Shown in pieces: positions 37,355-47,462 of a stretch of DNA of 64,000 nucleotides. The notes below the pieces were generated by a model, which saw only the letters and a list, made by a program, of their open reading frames with translations, ran no database searches and was not told the origin of the DNA. Location: NCBI RefSeq assembly GCF_014779595.1, contig NZ_JACXZT010000003.1, positions 1-64,000 on the forward strand, given 5' to 3'. Positions within the stretch are counted from its first letter, which is position 1; each line of letters opens with the position of its first letter. This DNA comes from Halomonas sp. ML-15. GTDB taxonomy: Bacteria > Pseudomonadota > Gammaproteobacteria > Pseudomonadales > Halomonadaceae. A program made the position numbers and the translations under genes.

Positions 37355-37370
37355 TTGGCATAGCCCTTGC
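37355..37370 (+). promoter_or_regulatory. Sigma-54 (-24/-12) promoter of urtABCDE
   Basis: TTGGCATAGCCCTTGC has the GG (37357-37358) and GC (37369-37370) elements at the required spacing and agrees with TGGCAC-N5-TTGC except for one base. It is about 130 bp upstream of urtA. Together with the NtrC-like sites it predicts induction under nitrogen limitation. The rest of the 37199-37499 gap shows no gene. Confidence 0.78.
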
Positions 37371-37499
37371 GACATATCCCTTGCGATAGCCGCGCCGTGT
37401 CACCTGACATTGGCTGGCGCGTCGCTGGACACAACGCTGGGGTAGCGGGTTTCGCCCCTCCGCCGGCGCATAATAACCAGATTCCGCAAGGAGAATCTC

Positions 37500-38840
37500 G
37501 TGAACGCACCCAAGGCATCCTTTACTCCCCGCCGTCTCGCCGCAGCCATGCTGGCAGCCGGCACCCTGGCTGGCGCTACCCAGGCGCTGGCCGACGATCC
37601 GATCAAGGTCGGCATTCTGCACTCGCTGTCCGGCACCATGGCGATCAGCGAGTCGACCCTCAAGGACACCGTCGAGATGCTTATCGAGCAGCAGAACGAG
37701 CAGGGCGGTCTGCTCGGTCGTGAGCTCGAGGCGGTGGTGGTCGACCCGGCCTCCGACTGGCCGCTGTTCGCCGAGCGCGCCCGCGAGCTGCTCGAACAGC
37801 ATGAAGTGGACGTGGTCTTCGGCAACTGGACCTCGGTCTCGCGCAAGGCGGTGCTGCCGGTATTCGAGGAGCTTAACGGGCTGCTGTTCTATCCGGTGCA
37901 GTACGAGGGCGAAGAGTCCTCCGAGAACGTCTTCTACACCGGCGCCGCGCCTAACCAGCAGGCGATTCCGGCGGTCGAGTACCTGATCAACGAAGTGGGT
38001 ATCGAGCGCTTTGCACTGGTCGGTACCGACTACGTCTATCCGCGTACCACCAACCGCATCCTCGAAGCCTTCCTCAAGGAAGAGCACGGCGTGGCCGACG
38101 AGGACATCATGATCGAGTACACCCCATTCGGGCACTCCGACTGGCAGAACATCGTCAGCGAGATTCGTCGCTTCGGCGAAGAGGGCAAGCCGACCGCCGT
38201 GGTTTCGACCATCAACGGCGACGCCAATGTGCCGTTCTATCGCGAACTGGGTAACCAGGGCATCGACGCAGCGGACATTCCGGTCATCGCCTTCTCGGTG
38301 GGTGAGCAGGAGCTGTCGGGCATCGACACCGCTCCGCTGGTCGGCCATCTGGCGGCCTGGAACTACTTCATGAGCGTCGACACCGACGAAAACTACGACT
38401 TCATCGATGCCTGGATCGACTGGACCGGCGATGAAGAGGCGGTGACCAATGATCCCATGGAAGCCCACTACATCGGCTTCAATATGTGGGCCGAGGCGGT
38501 GCGCAAGGCCGGCACCACCGACCCTGATGAGATCAAGGACGCGATCATCGGCGTCACCGTGCCCAACCTGTCCGGCGGCTATGCGGCGATGATGCCCAAC
38601 CACCACATCACCAAGCCGGTGCTGATCGGCGAGGTGCAGGACAATGGCCAGTTCGACATCGTCTGGCAGACTCCGTCCACCGTGGCCGGCGACGCCTGGT
38701 CCGACTTCCTGCCGGGTTCGCGTGACCTGATGGCCGACTGGCAGGCACCGATGCGCTGCGGTAACTACAACGTGGCCACCGGCTCCTGTGGCGGCAGCAC
38801 CGCGGCCGAAGAAGCCGAAGAAGCCCTCGCCGAAGAGTGA
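37500..38840 (+). CDS. urtA: Urea ABC transporter, substrate-binding protein
   Basis: A periplasmic urea-binding protein of 446 aa. The signal peptide ends near ALA-DD. The mature part begins IKVGILHSLSGTMAISE, typical of the UrtA/AmiC branch, with VFGNWTSVSRKAVLPVFEE and LFYPVQYEGEESS. The C-terminus is strongly acidic (EEAEEALAEE). It starts with GTG behind AAGGAG. First gene of urtABCDE, it is followed by a stem-loop, and the cluster continues into urease, which consumes the imported urea. Confidence 0.94.
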   Translation: MNAPKASFTPRRLAAAMLAAGTLAGATQALADDPIKVGILHSLSGTMAISESTLKDTVEMLIEQQNEQGGLLGRELEAVVVDPASDWPLFAERARELLEQHEVDVVFGNWTSVSRKAVLPVFEELNGLLFYPVQYEGEESSENVFYTGAAPNQQAIPAVEYLINEVGIERFALVGTDYVYPRTTNRILEAFLKEEHGVADEDIMIEYTPFGHSDWQNIVSEIRRFGEEGKPTAVVSTINGDANVPFYRELGNQGIDAADIPVIAFSVGEQELSGIDTAPLVGHLAAWNYFMSVDTDENYDFIDAWIDWTGDEEAVTNDPMEAHYIGFNMWAEAVRKAGTTDPDEIKDAIIGVTVPNLSGGYAAMMPNHHITKPVLIGEVQDNGQFDIVWQTPSTVAGDAWSDFLPGSRDLMADWQAPMRCGNYNVATGSCGGSTAAEEAEEALAEE

Positions 38841-38849
38841 TAGCACCCA

Positions 38850-38875
38850 GCCCCGCCGCCGCTCGGCGGTGGGGC
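38850..38875 (+). other. Intercistronic stem-loop urtA-urtB
   Basis: An 11-bp stem GCCCCGCCGCC / GGCGGTGGGGC (one G-U pair) with a GCTC loop lies 10 bp after urtA. It lacks a T-run, so partial attenuation or mRNA protection favouring the binding protein is likely. Confidence 0.55.
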
Positions 38876-38925
38876 GCACGCCTGCTTGACCGATTTCGTT
38901 ACTCCCTATCGCAAAGGAAGAACCC

Positions 38926-40521
38926 ATGAGGAGTCTCCTTTTACTCTGGCTGCTGGTGCTGCTGGTCATGCCGTTGACCGCGCATGCCGAGACCTCGGCT
39001 GACGACGAAGCGGCCATCGAGTTGCTCGAAGCGCTGGATGTCGACAGCTTTCCCGCCAAGGGCGAGGCTATCGATGCCATCGTCGCCAGTGACGATGAGC
39101 GCGCCCGCGGCTGGCTGCAGTCACTGCTCGACGGCCGCCTGCAGCGCGCCGACGACGGCCGCTTCGTGATCGTTCTCGACAACAGCGGCCGCGACTGGCC
39201 GGTGGAAGATGCCCTGACCGGTGAAGACCTGGGCGAGATGTCGCGCCGCGACCTCGATCGCATCGGTATCAATAACGCGCTGCGTAACCAGCTGCGCAGC
39301 GTGATCGCGGTGGTCGATCTCTACTCGCCCAACCTCGACCAGCGGCGCACCTCTGCGGAGCGTCTGCTCGGCGAGGTGGACGAGGACCTCGCCGAGCCCA
39401 TCGAGGCACTGATCGAAGAGGAAGAGGACGCCCGGGTGCGTCAGCGTCTGACCCTGGCGCTGGCCATCCATCGCCTCGAGCAGGGCGATGTGCTGGCCAT
39501 CGAGCACCTCGACGGCAGCCTGCATCCACGGGTGCGCGTGGCGCTCAACCAGGCCACCAACAGCGACGATGAAGAGGTCGCCGAGGCGGCCGCCACGGCG
39601 CTGGCCAATATCGAACAGAATCTGCGTTTGAACCGCGCCGCCGAGACGCTCTACTTTGGCCTCTCGATGGGCTCGGTACTGGTGCTGGCGGCGATCGGCC
39701 TGGCGATCACCTTTGGGGTAATGGGGGTCATCAACATGGCCCACGGCGAGCTGATCATGCTCGGCGCCTACACCACCTGGATGATGCAGCAGCTGCTGCC
39801 CGGCCAGCCCGGACTGGCGCTGATCCTGTCGATACCCGCCGGGTTCATGGTCGCGGCGCTGGCGGGAATCGCCATCGAGCGAAGCGTGATCCAGTTCCTC
39901 AAGGGCAGGCCGCTGGAGACGCTGCTGGCCACCTTCGGTGTCAGCCTGATCCTTCAGCAGCTGGTGCGCACCGGCATCTCGCCGCTCAACCGCACCGTGG
40001 TCACCCCGGAGTGGATGAGCGGCTCGGTGGCCATCAACGATGCGCTGTCGCTGACCCTCAACCGCATGTATGTGCTGGGGTTTGCGCTGGTCGTCTTCGC
40101 CGCGCTGATGCTGGTCATGCGCCGCACCCGCCTCGGTCTCGAAGTGCGCGCGGTCACCCAGAATCGTGCCATGGCACGCTCCATGGGCATTCGCGCAACG
40201 CGTGTCGATATCATGACCTTCGCCCTCGGTTCCGGTGTCGCCGGGCTCGCCGGGGTGGCGCTGTCGCAGCTCACCAATGTCGGCCCCAATCTGGGTCAGA
40301 ACTACATCATCGACTCCTTCATGGTGGTGGTGTTCGGCGGCGTGGGTAACCTCTGGGGCACTCTGGTCGCCGGCCTCTCGCTGGGCGTGATCAACCAGGT
40401 GCTGGAGCCCTGGGCAGGCGCCGTGCTGGCCAAGATCATCGTGCTGGTGTTCATCATCCTATTTATTCAGAAGCGCCCCCGCGGACTCTTTCCGCAAAAG
40501 GGCCGTGCGGCGGAGGGCTGA
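38926..40521 (+). CDS. urtB: Urea ABC transporter, permease UrtB
   Basis: A protein of 531 aa. A signal-like first segment is followed by an acidic, helical periplasmic-type domain of about 200 residues peculiar to UrtB. The LivH-type permease part (about 240-525) has FGVMGVINMAHGELIMLGAYTTW and the family's RAVTQNRAMARSMGI loop. AAAGGAAG precedes the ATG. With UrtC it forms the membrane channel. Confidence 0.93.
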   Translation: MRSLLLLWLLVLLVMPLTAHAETSADDEAAIELLEALDVDSFPAKGEAIDAIVASDDERARGWLQSLLDGRLQRADDGRFVIVLDNSGRDWPVEDALTGEDLGEMSRRDLDRIGINNALRNQLRSVIAVVDLYSPNLDQRRTSAERLLGEVDEDLAEPIEALIEEEEDARVRQRLTLALAIHRLEQGDVLAIEHLDGSLHPRVRVALNQATNSDDEEVAEAAATALANIEQNLRLNRAAETLYFGLSMGSVLVLAAIGLAITFGVMGVINMAHGELIMLGAYTTWMMQQLLPGQPGLALILSIPAGFMVAALAGIAIERSVIQFLKGRPLETLLATFGVSLILQQLVRTGISPLNRTVVTPEWMSGSVAINDALSLTLNRMYVLGFALVVFAALMLVMRRTRLGLEVRAVTQNRAMARSMGIRATRVDIMTFALGSGVAGLAGVALSQLTNVGPNLGQNYIIDSFMVVVFGGVGNLWGTLVAGLSLGVINQVLEPWAGAVLAKIIVLVFIILFIQKRPRGLFPQKGRAAEG

Positions 40522-40526
40522 TCGCG

Positions 40527-41651
40527 ATGTGGTTAATGCAACCGTTCAATGAGCGCTCGACCCAGCTGTTTATCGGCGTGCTGCTGGCGGCGATGACCCT
40601 GGTCACACTGCTTCACGTGGTGGTGCCGGCGGGGCATCCGCTCTACGTCAACGCCTATACCGTCAACCTGTTCGGCAAGTACCTGAGTTACGCGCTACTG
40701 GCCGTGGCGGTGGACCTGGTATGGGGCTATCTGGGCATCCTCAGCCTTGGCCACGGCGCCTTCTTCGCCATCGGCGGCTACGCCATGGGCATGTACCTGA
40801 TGCGCCAGATCGGTGACCGCGGCACCTATGGTGACCCGGTCCTCCCCGACTTCATGGTGTTTCTGAGCTGGGAGTCGCTGCCGTGGTACTGGCTGGGCTT
40901 CGACATGGCCTGGTTTGCCTTCCTGATGGTGCTGCTGGCCCCCGGCGCCTTGGCGCTGGTGTTCGGCTTCCTGGCGTTCCGCTCGCGGGTCACCGGGGTC
41001 TACCTGTCGATCATCACCCAGGCGTTGACCTTCGCCCTGATGCTGGCGTTCTACCGCAACGAGATGGGGTTCGGTGGTAGCGACGGTCTCACCGACTTCC
41101 GCGATATCCTGGGCTTCAACCTGCGCAGCAACGAGACTCGGCTAGGGCTGTTCCTGGCCAGCGGGGTGGCACTCGGCGCCAGCTACCTGCTGTGCCGCGC
41201 CATCGTCGGCAGCAAGCTGGGCCGGGTCTGCGTGGCAACCCGCGATGCCGAGGCGCGCACGCGCTTCCTTGGTTACCGAGTCGAGCGCTTCCAGCTGTTC
41301 GTGTTCGTTGTCTCGGCGATGCTTGCCGGCCTTGCCGGCGCCCTCTATGTGCCGCAGGTGGGGATCATAAACCCCAGCGAATTCTCGCCGCTGTTCTCCA
41401 TCGAGATCGTGCTGTGGGTGGCGCTGGGCGGCCGTGCCACCCTGTACGGTGCGGTGATCGGGGCGATCCTGGTCAACTACGCCAAGACCGTGTTCACCGG
41501 GGTGATGCCGGACGCCTGGCTGTTCGCCCTGGGCGGCATGTTCGTGCTGGTCACGGTGTTTCTTCCCAAGGGCGTTGCCGGCCTGCTCGCCTATCGTCTC
41601 AAGCGGCGTCGTGACAGCGATGCTGCCCCCGGCCAGGAGGTGACCTCATGA
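40527..41651 (+). CDS. urtC: Urea ABC transporter, permease UrtC
   Basis: A LivM-type permease of 374 aa with about ten membrane segments. The conserved region is VDLVWGYLGILSLGHGAFFAIGGYAMGMYLMR, with the cytoplasmic loop RVCVATRDAEARTRFLGYRVERFQ. It begins 5 bp after urtB and overlaps urtD by 4 nt (ATGA), so the operon is translationally coupled. Confidence 0.93.
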   Translation: MWLMQPFNERSTQLFIGVLLAAMTLVTLLHVVVPAGHPLYVNAYTVNLFGKYLSYALLAVAVDLVWGYLGILSLGHGAFFAIGGYAMGMYLMRQIGDRGTYGDPVLPDFMVFLSWESLPWYWLGFDMAWFAFLMVLLAPGALALVFGFLAFRSRVTGVYLSIITQALTFALMLAFYRNEMGFGGSDGLTDFRDILGFNLRSNETRLGLFLASGVALGASYLLCRAIVGSKLGRVCVATRDAEARTRFLGYRVERFQLFVFVVSAMLAGLAGALYVPQVGIINPSEFSPLFSIEIVLWVALGGRATLYGAVIGAILVNYAKTVFTGVMPDAWLFALGGMFVLVTVFLPKGVAGLLAYRLKRRRDSDAAPGQEVTS

Positions 41652-42481
41652 GCCTGATCAAGTCGCTCGCCCAACGTGACCGCGTATTCGACTTCATGGT
41701 GCCCGCCCAGTCGCCGGTGGATGTGCGCCACGGGCCGATCCTCTACATGGAGGACGTCACGGTGAGCTTCGATGGCTTCAAGGCCATCAACGACCTCAAC
41801 CTCACTGTCGATGACGGCGAACTGCGCTGCATCATCGGCCCCAACGGGGCCGGCAAGACCACCATGATGGATATCATCACCGGCAAGACCCGGCCGGACC
41901 AGGGCAAGGTATGGTTTGGCTCGCGCCACAATCTGCTGACCATGAGCGAGCCCGAGATCGCCACTCTCGGCATCGGCCGCAAGTTTCAGAAGCCCACGGT
42001 GTTCGAGGCGCTGTCGGTGTTCGAGAACCTGGAGCTGGCGATGACCGCCGACAAGCGGGTGCTGCCTACCCTGATTGCACGTCTCGCTGCACCGGCCCGG
42101 GAGCGCATCGATGAGGTGCTGGAAATGACCGGCCTCACCGAACTGCGCCAGCGCCCGGCGGGTATCCTTTCCCACGGCCAGAAGCAGTGGCTGGAGATAG
42201 GCATGCTGCTGATGCAGCGTCCGCGCCTGCTGCTGGTTGACGAACCGGTGGCCGGCATGACCGAGCAGGAGATGGAGCGTACCGCCGAGCTGCTCACCGG
42301 CCTGGCCGGCAAGCAGTCGGTGGTGGTGGTCGAACATGACATGGGCTTCGTGCGCTCGATTGCACGGAAGGTCACGGTGCTGCATCAGGGCAGCGTGCTG
42401 GCCGAGGGCAGCATGGACCAGGTGCAGAGCGACCCGCGGGTGATCGAAGTGTACCTCGGCGAAAGCGAGGAGGCCGCCTGA
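41648..42481 (+). CDS. urtD: Urea ABC transporter, ATPase UrtD
   Basis: A LivG-type ATP-binding protein of 277 aa. Walker A is GPNGAGKTT, the signature is LSHGQKQWLEIGMLL (as in UrtD proteins, a variant of LSGGQ), Walker B is LLLVDEPVAGM, and the switch histidine is in VVVVEHDMGF. It energises urea import. It shares one base with urtE. Confidence 0.94.
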   Translation: MSLIKSLAQRDRVFDFMVPAQSPVDVRHGPILYMEDVTVSFDGFKAINDLNLTVDDGELRCIIGPNGAGKTTMMDIITGKTRPDQGKVWFGSRHNLLTMSEPEIATLGIGRKFQKPTVFEALSVFENLELAMTADKRVLPTLIARLAAPARERIDEVLEMTGLTELRQRPAGILSHGQKQWLEIGMLLMQRPRLLLVDEPVAGMTEQEMERTAELLTGLAGKQSVVVVEHDMGFVRSIARKVTVLHQGSVLAEGSMDQVQSDPRVIEVYLGESEEAA

Positions 42482-43179
42482 TGCTCAAGGTCGACAAGCT
42501 GAATCAGTACTATGGTGAGAGCCACACCCTGTGGGATCTGACCCTCGACGTCCCGCCCGGTGAGTGCACCTGCGTGATGGGCCGCAACGGGGTTGGCAAG
42601 ACCACCCTGCTCAAGTGCGTGATGGGCGAGGAGCGGGTGGCCGACGGCAGCCTGCGCTTCGGTGACGACATCGAGCTGACCCGCAAGCGGGTCGAGGAGC
42701 GTGCGCGACTGGGCATCGGCTATGTGCCCCAGGGACGCCAGATATTCCCGCTGCTGACCGTGGAGGAGAACCTGCGCACCGGACTGGCGGCGCGCAGCGA
42801 CGGCAAGCGCACGATTCCTGAGCGCGTCTACGAGCTGTTCCCGGTACTCGAGGAGATGCGCCACCGCCGCGGTGGCGACCTCTCCGGCGGCCAGCAGCAG
42901 CAGCTGGCCATCGGCCGGGCGCTGGTCATCGAGCCCAAGATGTTGATCCTCGACGAGCCGGGGGAGGGCATTCAGCCCAATATCGTTGCCCAGATCGGCG
43001 AGGTGATCCGCAAGCTGATCGATGAAGACGGCCTGACCGTGCTGCTGGTGGAGCAGAAACTGCCTTTCGCCCGCAAGTACGCCGACCGCTTCGTAATCAT
43101 AGATCGCGGCCGTGAGGTAGCCAAGGGGCCCATTGCCGAGCTGTCGGACGGGCTGATCAAGCAGCACCTGACGGTATAG
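42481..43179 (+). CDS. urtE: Urea ABC transporter, ATPase UrtE
   Basis: A LivF-type ATP-binding protein of 232 aa. Walker A is GRNGVGKTT, the signature is LSGGQQQQLAIGRAL, and Walker B is LILDEPGEGIQPN. The segment GYVPQGRQIFPLLTVEENL is typical of UrtE. The ATG uses the last base of the urtD stop codon. It is the last urt gene, 68 bp before ureD, which is probably in the same transcript. Confidence 0.94.
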   Translation: MLKVDKLNQYYGESHTLWDLTLDVPPGECTCVMGRNGVGKTTLLKCVMGEERVADGSLRFGDDIELTRKRVEERARLGIGYVPQGRQIFPLLTVEENLRTGLAARSDGKRTIPERVYELFPVLEEMRHRRGGDLSGGQQQQLAIGRALVIEPKMLILDEPGEGIQPNIVAQIGEVIRKLIDEDGLTVLLVEQKLPFARKYADRFVIIDRGREVAKGPIAELSDGLIKQHLTV

Positions 43180-43247
43180 GCGCTGCCGCGAGCGCTCGTT
43201 CGGCGATATGATCGCCTTGCCATACACACTTTGACGGACACCGCTTT

Positions 43248-44141
43248 ATGACGGCTATCCCGCACGCTTTGCCAACGGCTTCCGACTCGGGGCACCGCTT
43301 CGATAGCGAACGGCATTGGGCGGCCTCGCTGGCGCTGGGCTTCGAGCGCCGCGACAGCGTCACCCGCATGGTGCAGGCGCGCCATCAGGGGCCGCTGCGG
43401 GTGCAGCGGCCTTTTTACCCGGAAGGCCGTGAGGGCGCATGCCACGTCTATCTGCTGCATCCCCCCGGCGGCCTGGTCAGCGGCGATGCGCTGCATATCT
43501 CGGCGCATCTTGCCGCGGGAAGCCATGCACTGCTTACCACGCCGGCAGCCAATAAACTCTACAAGGCCGACAGCCAGGGCGTGGCCTGGCAGCAGCAGAC
43601 CCAGCTCAGCGTCGACGATGGGGCCAGCCTCGAGTGGCTGCCCCAGGAGACCATCGCCTTCGACGGCTCGCGGGGCGCGCAGACGACCGAGATCGCGCTG
43701 CGCGGTAGCGCGCGCTGCCTGGGCTGGGAAGTGCTGGCGCTGGGCCGGCCGGCCAGCCAGCTGCCGTATGTGTCGGGGCGCATCGATCAGCGCTTTCGAC
43801 TGACCCTGGATGACAAGCCGCTGTGGCTGGAGCGCCAACCGCTGGACCCCCAGCACCGGCGCTTTCACGGGCGCTGGGGGCAGGGCGGCGCCAGCGTGCA
43901 GGCCACGCTATGGGCGGTGGGATTGATCGACAGCGAGGCCGCGGCAGCCATCGAGACGCTGCGTGAGTCGCTGCCCGCGGTCAATCGCTGGGCGGTCACG
44001 CTGCGCCACGGTGTGCTGCTGCTGCGCTACCTTGGCAGCGAGCGCAATGAAGCCTGGGCGATCTGCCAGCAGGCCTGGGAGCTGCTCAGGCCCCTGCTGA
44101 TGGGCAGCGAGGCGCATACACCGCGCATCTGGCTGACCTGA
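43248..44141 (+). CDS. ureD: Urease accessory protein UreD
   Basis: A urease maturation protein of 297 aa. Family segments are seen: RMVQARHQGPLRVQRPFYPEG, LLHPPGGLVSGD, and LEWLPQETIAFDGS. UreD binds apo-urease with UreF and UreG during nickel insertion. It is the first ure gene, as is usual in ureDABCEFG clusters. A REP-like sequence lies in the 95-bp gap before ureA. Confidence 0.92.
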   Translation: MTAIPHALPTASDSGHRFDSERHWAASLALGFERRDSVTRMVQARHQGPLRVQRPFYPEGREGACHVYLLHPPGGLVSGDALHISAHLAAGSHALLTTPAANKLYKADSQGVAWQQQTQLSVDDGASLEWLPQETIAFDGSRGAQTTEIALRGSARCLGWEVLALGRPASQLPYVSGRIDQRFRLTLDDKPLWLERQPLDPQHRRFHGRWGQGGASVQATLWAVGLIDSEAAAAIETLRESLPAVNRWAVTLRHGVLLLRYLGSERNEAWAICQQAWELLRPLLMGSEAHTPRIWLT

Positions 44142-44162
44142 CGCGGCTGGCCGCAGACCCAA

Positions 44163-44209
44163 TGTAGGTGCGGTTTCCACCGCGATGCAGCGCGCAGCGC
44201 TGCCGACAA
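44163..44209. repeat. REP-like palindromic unit between ureD and ureA
   Basis: The unit starts TGTAGGTGCGGTTTCCACCG, with a GCGGT-TTCC-ACCGC stem, and ends CGCGCAGCGCTGCCGACAA. It is a divergent copy of the sequence doubled at 54794-54951 and partly present at 51281-51307. Confidence 0.6.
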
Positions 44210-44236
44210 ACATCGACCAGACATAAGGAGCGCGCT

Positions 44237-44539
44237 ATGGAACTGACCCCCAGAGACAAGGACAAGCTGCTGCTGTTCTCTGCCGCACAGCTTGCCGAAC
44301 GCAGGAAGGCCCGTGGCCTCAAGCTCAACTACCCGGAAGCGGTGGCGCTGATCAGCTTCGAGATCATGGAAGGGGCCCGCGATGGGCGCAGCGTCGCCGA
44401 CCTGATGAGCTATGGCCGCGAGATCCTCGGCCGTGACGACGTGATGGAGGGCGTGGCCGAGATGGTCGACGAGGTGCAGGTCGAGGCCACCTTCCCTGAT
44501 GGGACGAAACTCGTGACCGTGCATACCCCTATCGTCTAA
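44237..44539 (+). CDS. ureA: Urease subunit gamma
   Basis: A structural subunit of 100 aa, exactly the family size. It shows [39 protein letters not shown] and the C-terminal [24 protein letters not shown] lies upstream. The separate ureA, ureB and ureC genes give the usual three-chain bacterial urease. Confidence 0.97.
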   Translation: MELTPRDKDKLLLFSAAQLAERRKARGLKLNYPEAVALISFEIMEGARDGRSVADLMSYGREILGRDDVMEGVAEMVDEVQVEATFPDGTKLVTVHTPIV

Positions 44540-44565
44540 CACTGGCCGCAGGAGGGAGGAATCCT

Positions 44566-44894
44566 ATGATTCCCGGTGAGTATCAATTGCAGGACGGTGA
44601 TATTGCGCTCTGCGAAGGGCGCGAGCGGATCTCCGTCGAGGTCGCCAACACCGGCGACCGGCCGATCCAGATCGGATCCCACTACCACTTCGCCGAAGCC
44701 AACCCGGCGTTGGTCTTCGACCGCGACAAGGCCCGCGGCTACCGCCTCGACGTGGCCGCGGGCACGGCGATCCGCTTCGAGCCGGGGCAGACCCGCGAGG
44801 TGACGCTGATCCCCTTCGTCGGTCGCCGGCATATCTACGGCTTTCGCGGCGATGTCATGGGCAGCCTCGATGCAGCCACTCAAGGAGGCCAGTC

Positions 44895-44898
<4 letters not shown>
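44566..44898 (+). CDS. ureB: Urease subunit beta
   Basis: A structural subunit of 110 aa. It opens [20 protein letters not shown] and carries [26 protein letters not shown] and a C-terminal [14 protein letters not shown], all conserved. Its stop codon overlaps the ureC start (ATGA). Confidence 0.97.
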
Positions 44899-46610
<1,712 letters not shown>

Positions 46611-46910
46611 ATCATGGCTGTCACTCACAGCAACATAGTAAGCCAGCTTGTCATCGCGAAACCTTGCGTGGCCGCTGACTCCCCGGGCGAGGCGACGCGG
46701 TCGATCTTCATGGATGAAGATCGAGGAAAGCCGACACAGGGATGTGCCGTCTTTCCGACCGTGAGAGCCCGTCCGGGGCGTCAGGGTTTCGGCCATGTGG
46801 TGTTGAGCGAAGACAAGACTGGCTTGGCTGGTACGCGCAAGATGGCTCGACGAGCTCCGACATGGCGCTTGCCCGGATCAGCCGCGGCTTACATCAACGA
46901 GACGTAACCA
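46611..46910. repeat. Non-coding repeat-like insert between ureC and ureE
   Basis: A 300-bp gap inside an otherwise tight operon. It contains a perfect 11-bp-arm palindrome (TCGATCTTCAT at 46701-46711, complement at 46714-46724). Its CATGGATG centre is shared with the palindrome inside the element at 7182. The only continuous frame (46614-46907) encodes a 97-residue product with no hydrophobic or family pattern and no ribosome site, so I do not call it a gene. Confidence 0.5.
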
Positions 46911-47462
46911 ATGCTAAAACTGACCGAACGCCTGGGGCCCATCGAGCATGGCCAGGCCAACGACACTTTGACGTTGCCCTTCGAGCCGCGCACCAAGGGG
47001 CGACTCAAGGCGCTGAGCGATAGCGGCCGCGAACTCGGCCTGTTCCTCGACCGCGGCCCGGTGCTACGCGCCGGTGAGGGGCTGCGCGCCGAGAGCGGCG
47101 AGGTCATCCGCATCGAGGCCGCCGATGAGCCGGTGGTCACCGCCCGGGTAGCCGCCGGGCTGCCGCTGGCGCGGCTCGCCTATCATCTCGGCAACCGCCA
47201 CGTGCAGCTGGCGCTGGGCAGCGACGATGCCCGGCCCGACCAGGGCTGGGTGCGCTTTCCGCCGGATCATGTGCTCGAAGAGCTGGCCGAGCTGCTGGGG
47301 GCGACCCTCGAGCATCATCAGGCGCCCTTCGACCCCGAACCCGGCGCCTACCAGCAGACCGGCGGGCACTCTCATAGTCACTCGCATGACCATGACCATG
47401 ACCATGACCATGACCATGACCATGACCACGGACACGACCATGAGCACCCGCATGCCCACTGA
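46911..47462 (+). CDS. ureE: Urease accessory protein UreE, nickel chaperone
   Basis: A nickel-binding metallochaperone of 183 aa. The N-terminal domain (about 1-75) and metal-binding domain (about 76-145, LGNRHVQLAL) are followed by a histidine-rich tail with 16 His in the last 33 residues. Seven tail units are perfect HD dipeptides encoded by a hexanucleotide tandem repeat. The tail would store or deliver nickel to UreG and urease. The gene overlaps ureF by about 20 nt. Confidence 0.94.
   Translation: MLKLTERLGPIEHGQANDTLTLPFEPRTKGRLKALSDSGRELGLFLDRGPVLRAGEGLRAESGEVIRIEAADEPVVTARVAAGLPLARLAYHLGNRHVQLALGSDDARPDQGWVRFPPDHVLEELAELLGATLEHHQAPFDPEPGAYQQTGGHSHSHSHDHDHDHDHDHDHDHGHDHEHPHAH
47385..47426 (+). 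repeat. CATGAC hexanucleotide tandem repeat (7 copies) in ureE
   Basis: Seven perfect head-to-tail CATGAC units encode (HD)7. Slippage would add or remove HD dipeptides without changing the reading frame. Confidence 0.95.

Noticed and set aside
37199-37499. A small gene in the 355-bp gap before urtA
   Set aside because: Short frames there have no ribosome site and overlap the NtrC-like and sigma-54 promoter elements; the region is regulatory.
46614-46907. 97-codon frame between ureC and ureE
   Set aside because: It has no ribosome site and no recognisable pattern, and it runs through a perfect palindrome; it is more likely repeat-like non-coding DNA.
47385-47426. Phase-variable on/off switch of ureE
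   Set aside because: The repeat unit is 6 bp, so length changes stay in frame and cannot switch the gene off; only tail length would vary.
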